Assembly (NCBI RefSeq): GCF_002812085.1
Contig: NZ_NPDM01000006.1
Coordinates: 112,371 to 176,370 of the forward strand
Direction of reading: 5' to 3'
Length of the DNA: 64,000 bases
Origin: Leptospira levettii
GTDB taxonomy: Bacteria > Spirochaetota > Leptospiria > Leptospirales > Leptospiraceae
Positions 62,247-64,000 of this stretch are shown here, piece after piece (position 1 is the stretch's first letter; each line of letters begins with the position of its first letter). The notes beneath the pieces are model-generated. The model was given only the letters and a program-made list of their open reading frames with translations. It ran no database searches and was not told the origin of the DNA. Both the position numbers and the translations under genes were made by a program.

Positions 62247-63136
62247 AACTACTAGTTATCGGGGGAACTGGTTTTATCGGTTCTCATATTGTGCAAAAAG
62301 GGATCGATAGTGGATTTGAAGTCACATCTCTCTCTCTAAAGAAAAAAGCAAATATTGATAAGGTAATTTCGATACAAGCAGATCTATCAGATCGCGTATC
62401 GGTGCGTTCAATCCTTTCAAGTGAGAGGTATGACTATGTGATTCATTGTGGTGGTTACATCGACCATACATTGTTTCAGAATGGTGGTCTAAAAGTAATA
62501 TCCGACCACTTAACTTCTCTTTTTGAATTAGTTTCTGCCTTAGATAGAACAAACTTAAAAAAGTTTTTATATTTGGGGAGCAGTGATGAGTATGGAAATG
62601 CCCCTTCGCCACAAAAGGAAGAATTTCGTGAAGATCCAATTTCGCCATATTCATTTGCTAAAGCATCAGCTTCACATTTTTTACAAATGCTTTGGAAGAC
62701 GGAAAAATTTCCAGCTTCGGTCGCAAGATTGTTTTTAACTTATGGGCCAGGGCAAGATGATAAAAGGTTTTTACCTCAAATTATCAAAGGTTGTTTGAGC
62801 GATTCTGTATTTCCGTCATCACTCGGAGAACAAAGTAGAGACTTTTGTTATATAAGTGATACAGTGGAAGGTTGTTTCAAAATTTTAGAAACAAATGAAG
62901 CTAATGGCGAAATTTTTAATATTGCCTCTGGTGAAAAAATCACAATAAGACAAATCATTGAAAAAGTAGTATCGATCATCGGAAAAGGAAAACCAGATTT
63001 TGGAAAAGTTCCTTATCGCATTGGTGAAAATATGTCTTTGGTAGCTGACATTTCAAAAGCTAAGCGAATGCTTCATTGGAAACCAAATACGAGCCTAGAC
63101 ATGGGTCTTAAAAAAACGATCGAATACTTTCAATGA
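62234..63136 (+). CDS. NAD-dependent reductase/epimerase, CDP-abequose synthase-like
   Basis: A 300-residue extended SDR. LLVIGGTGFIGSHIVQKGI binds the cofactor; LYLGSSDEYGNAPSPQKE has the catalytic Ser region, SPYSFAKASASHFL the Tyr/Lys pair, and RLFLTYGPGQDDKRFLPQII the sugar-binding block. Length and position after rfbF fit 4-ketoreductases such as CDP-abequose or CDP-paratose synthase; the stereochemical outcome cannot be read from sequence. The start is TTG inside the end of rfbF. Its stop overlaps the next gene at ATGA. Confidence 0.82.
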   Translation: MAKLKLLVIGGTGFIGSHIVQKGIDSGFEVTSLSLKKKANIDKVISIQADLSDRVSVRSILSSERYDYVIHCGGYIDHTLFQNGGLKVISDHLTSLFELVSALDRTNLKKFLYLGSSDEYGNAPSPQKEEFREDPISPYSFAKASASHFLQMLWKTEKFPASVARLFLTYGPGQDDKRFLPQIIKGCLSDSVFPSSLGEQSRDFCYISDTVEGCFKILETNEANGEIFNIASGEKITIRQIIEKVVSIIGKGKPDFGKVPYRIGENMSLVADISKAKRMLHWKPNTSLDMGLKKTIEYFQ

Positions 63137-64000
63137 AAAAAACAGATTTAGGATTACCAACGCCTTTGGTAAGTATCTTAATGAATTGTTACAATGGTGC
63201 TGAATATTTAAAAGAAGCTATAGATAGTGTAATTGCACAGACATATCAAAACTGGGAATTAATATTTTGGGACAATCAATCCACAGATAAAAGTGCAGAA
63301 ATTGTTCGCTCTTATAACGATCCCAGAATTAAATATTATTACGCACCAGAACATACAAAGCTTTATAAAGGTCGGAATTTAGCAATAGAGAAGATTACTG
63401 GTAATTACATTGCGTTTCTTGACACCGACGATGTTTGGAAAAAAAATAAACTAGAACTGCAAATGTTAGCATTTGCTAACTCCGATTATGATCTAGTCTG
63501 TTCAAATTACGATTTAATTGATCCGAAATCCAGATTTATCAAAAGAGCAAATCGGTTTAGCAAACCCTCTGGATTTATCACCAAATATTTGATAAATGAA
63601 TATTATATCGGAATCCTTACAGTCGTTTTTAATGTTACTTTATTAAAAGAGAATCACTTAAATTTCAATCAATCTTATAATCACATTGGCGATTTTGATC
63701 TATTTTTGAAAATATCAGAGAGTCATAAAATTCTATATATGAGTAACTCTCTAGCCAGTTACAGAATACACGATAATAATTTCTCCTCTAAAAAGGAATT
63801 CGAGCTCTTGCGCGAAATCAAAAAAATGATTAGGGAAATTTCAAGTAGAGATTTCTATTCTAGTAATTTGAATTTAATTTCAAAACTCAAATTGGTTAGG
63901 CAATTTATGCTACTAAAGTTAGTCATCAGAAAAGGGAAACCAGTAAAGGCATACAATATCTTAAGATTTGTATGTTATGATTTGGTAAAGTTTTTTAAAT
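63133..64000 (+). CDS. Family-2 glycosyltransferase, truncated by window end
   Basis: The first 289 codons are present and open to the right edge. The GT-A domain starts PLVSILMNCYNGAEYLKEAIDSV, with WELIFWDNQSTDKSAEIV, then ITGNYIAFLDTDDVWKKNKLE giving the metal Asp-x-Asp (core AFLDTDDVWKKNKLE). NHIGDFDLFLKISE is the acceptor-side acidic motif. It probably transfers the CDP- or another activated deoxysugar to the growing chain. It overlaps the reductase gene at ATGA. Confidence 0.88.
   Translation, partial: MKKTDLGLPTPLVSILMNCYNGAEYLKEAIDSVIAQTYQNWELIFWDNQSTDKSAEIVRSYNDPRIKYYYAPEHTKLYKGRNLAIEKITGNYIAFLDTDDVWKKNKLELQMLAFANSDYDLVCSNYDLIDPKSRFIKRANRFSKPSGFITKYLINEYYIGILTVVFNVTLLKENHLNFNQSYNHIGDFDLFLKISESHKILYMSNSLASYRIHDNNFSSKKEFELLREIKKMIREISSRDFYSSNLNLISKLKLVRQFMLLKLVIRKGKPVKAYNILRFVCYDLVKFFK

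Overview
The window looks like a Leptospira chromosome segment, probably from a saprophytic or otherwise higher-GC clade. This is judged from protein character, not a database search: lipoproteins with spirochaete-type lipoboxes, an EPS-type MarR regulator followed by a very long one-directional surface-sugar locus, many TTG starts, and an AT-rich genome. No tRNA, rRNA, CRISPR array or intact insertion sequence was found.

Layout. (1) Bases 1-7554, minus strand: envelope and signalling genes. These are a multidomain lipoprotein cut by the left edge (Ig-like, fibronectin III, PKD-like, start of a thrombospondin type-1 repeat), a lipoprotein with a perfect metzincin zinc motif, a DUF1566 lipoprotein, and a membrane SpoIIE-type phosphatase with TPRs. 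(2) Bases 7689-16897: mixed housekeeping and signalling genes. These are an SDR, a multi-PAS histidine kinase with a convergent receiver protein, FadH, a SpoU-type RNA methyltransferase, a tiny lipoprotein, a PlsC-type acyltransferase and a membrane protein. (3) Bases 17008-64000, all plus strand apart from one decayed fragment: an O-antigen/surface glycan locus running off the right edge.

The glycan locus is modular. It opens with an EPS-type MarR regulator and GDP-L-fucose synthase, then a MntA/HepT toxin-antitoxin pair, a 2-hydroxyacid dehydrogenase plus FAD oxidoreductase pair, and a PglK-like ABC exporter. Next comes a pseudaminic acid module (pseC, F, G, H, I), followed by a HisH/HisF ammonia-producing pair between two different N-acetyl-sugar amidotransferases, which suggests acetamidino sugars. 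A legionaminic-type module follows (cytidylyltransferase, aminotransferase, acetyltransferase, synthase, hydrolysing epimerase, CBS-nucleotidyltransferase). It carries an embedded N-formyltransferase/PIG-L deacetylase pair and a GMC oxidoreductase/KdnA-like aminotransferase pair. A third cassette (46276-51826) has two different pyruvate-type aldolases, a CMP-sugar-synthetase-like enzyme, a HAD phosphatase, a radical SAM/SPASM enzyme and an SDR; I cannot match it to a known pathway. Each of the three modules ends in a large orphan protein with glycosyltransferase-like C-terminal motifs. The right part has a GtrB-type polyprenyl-phosphate glycosyltransferase, a GT-C-like membrane protein, methyltransferase and epimerases, then a CDP-sugar module (RmlC-like, rfbF, reductases) and a family-2 glycosyltransferase cut by the window end.

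The genes appear to cooperate to build up to three CMP-activated acidic keto-sugars plus GDP- and CDP-deoxysugars, decorate them (acetamidino, formyl, amino, methyl) and assemble them on a lipid carrier. The best candidates for something undescribed are the 46276-51826 cassette and the three orphan putative transferases.
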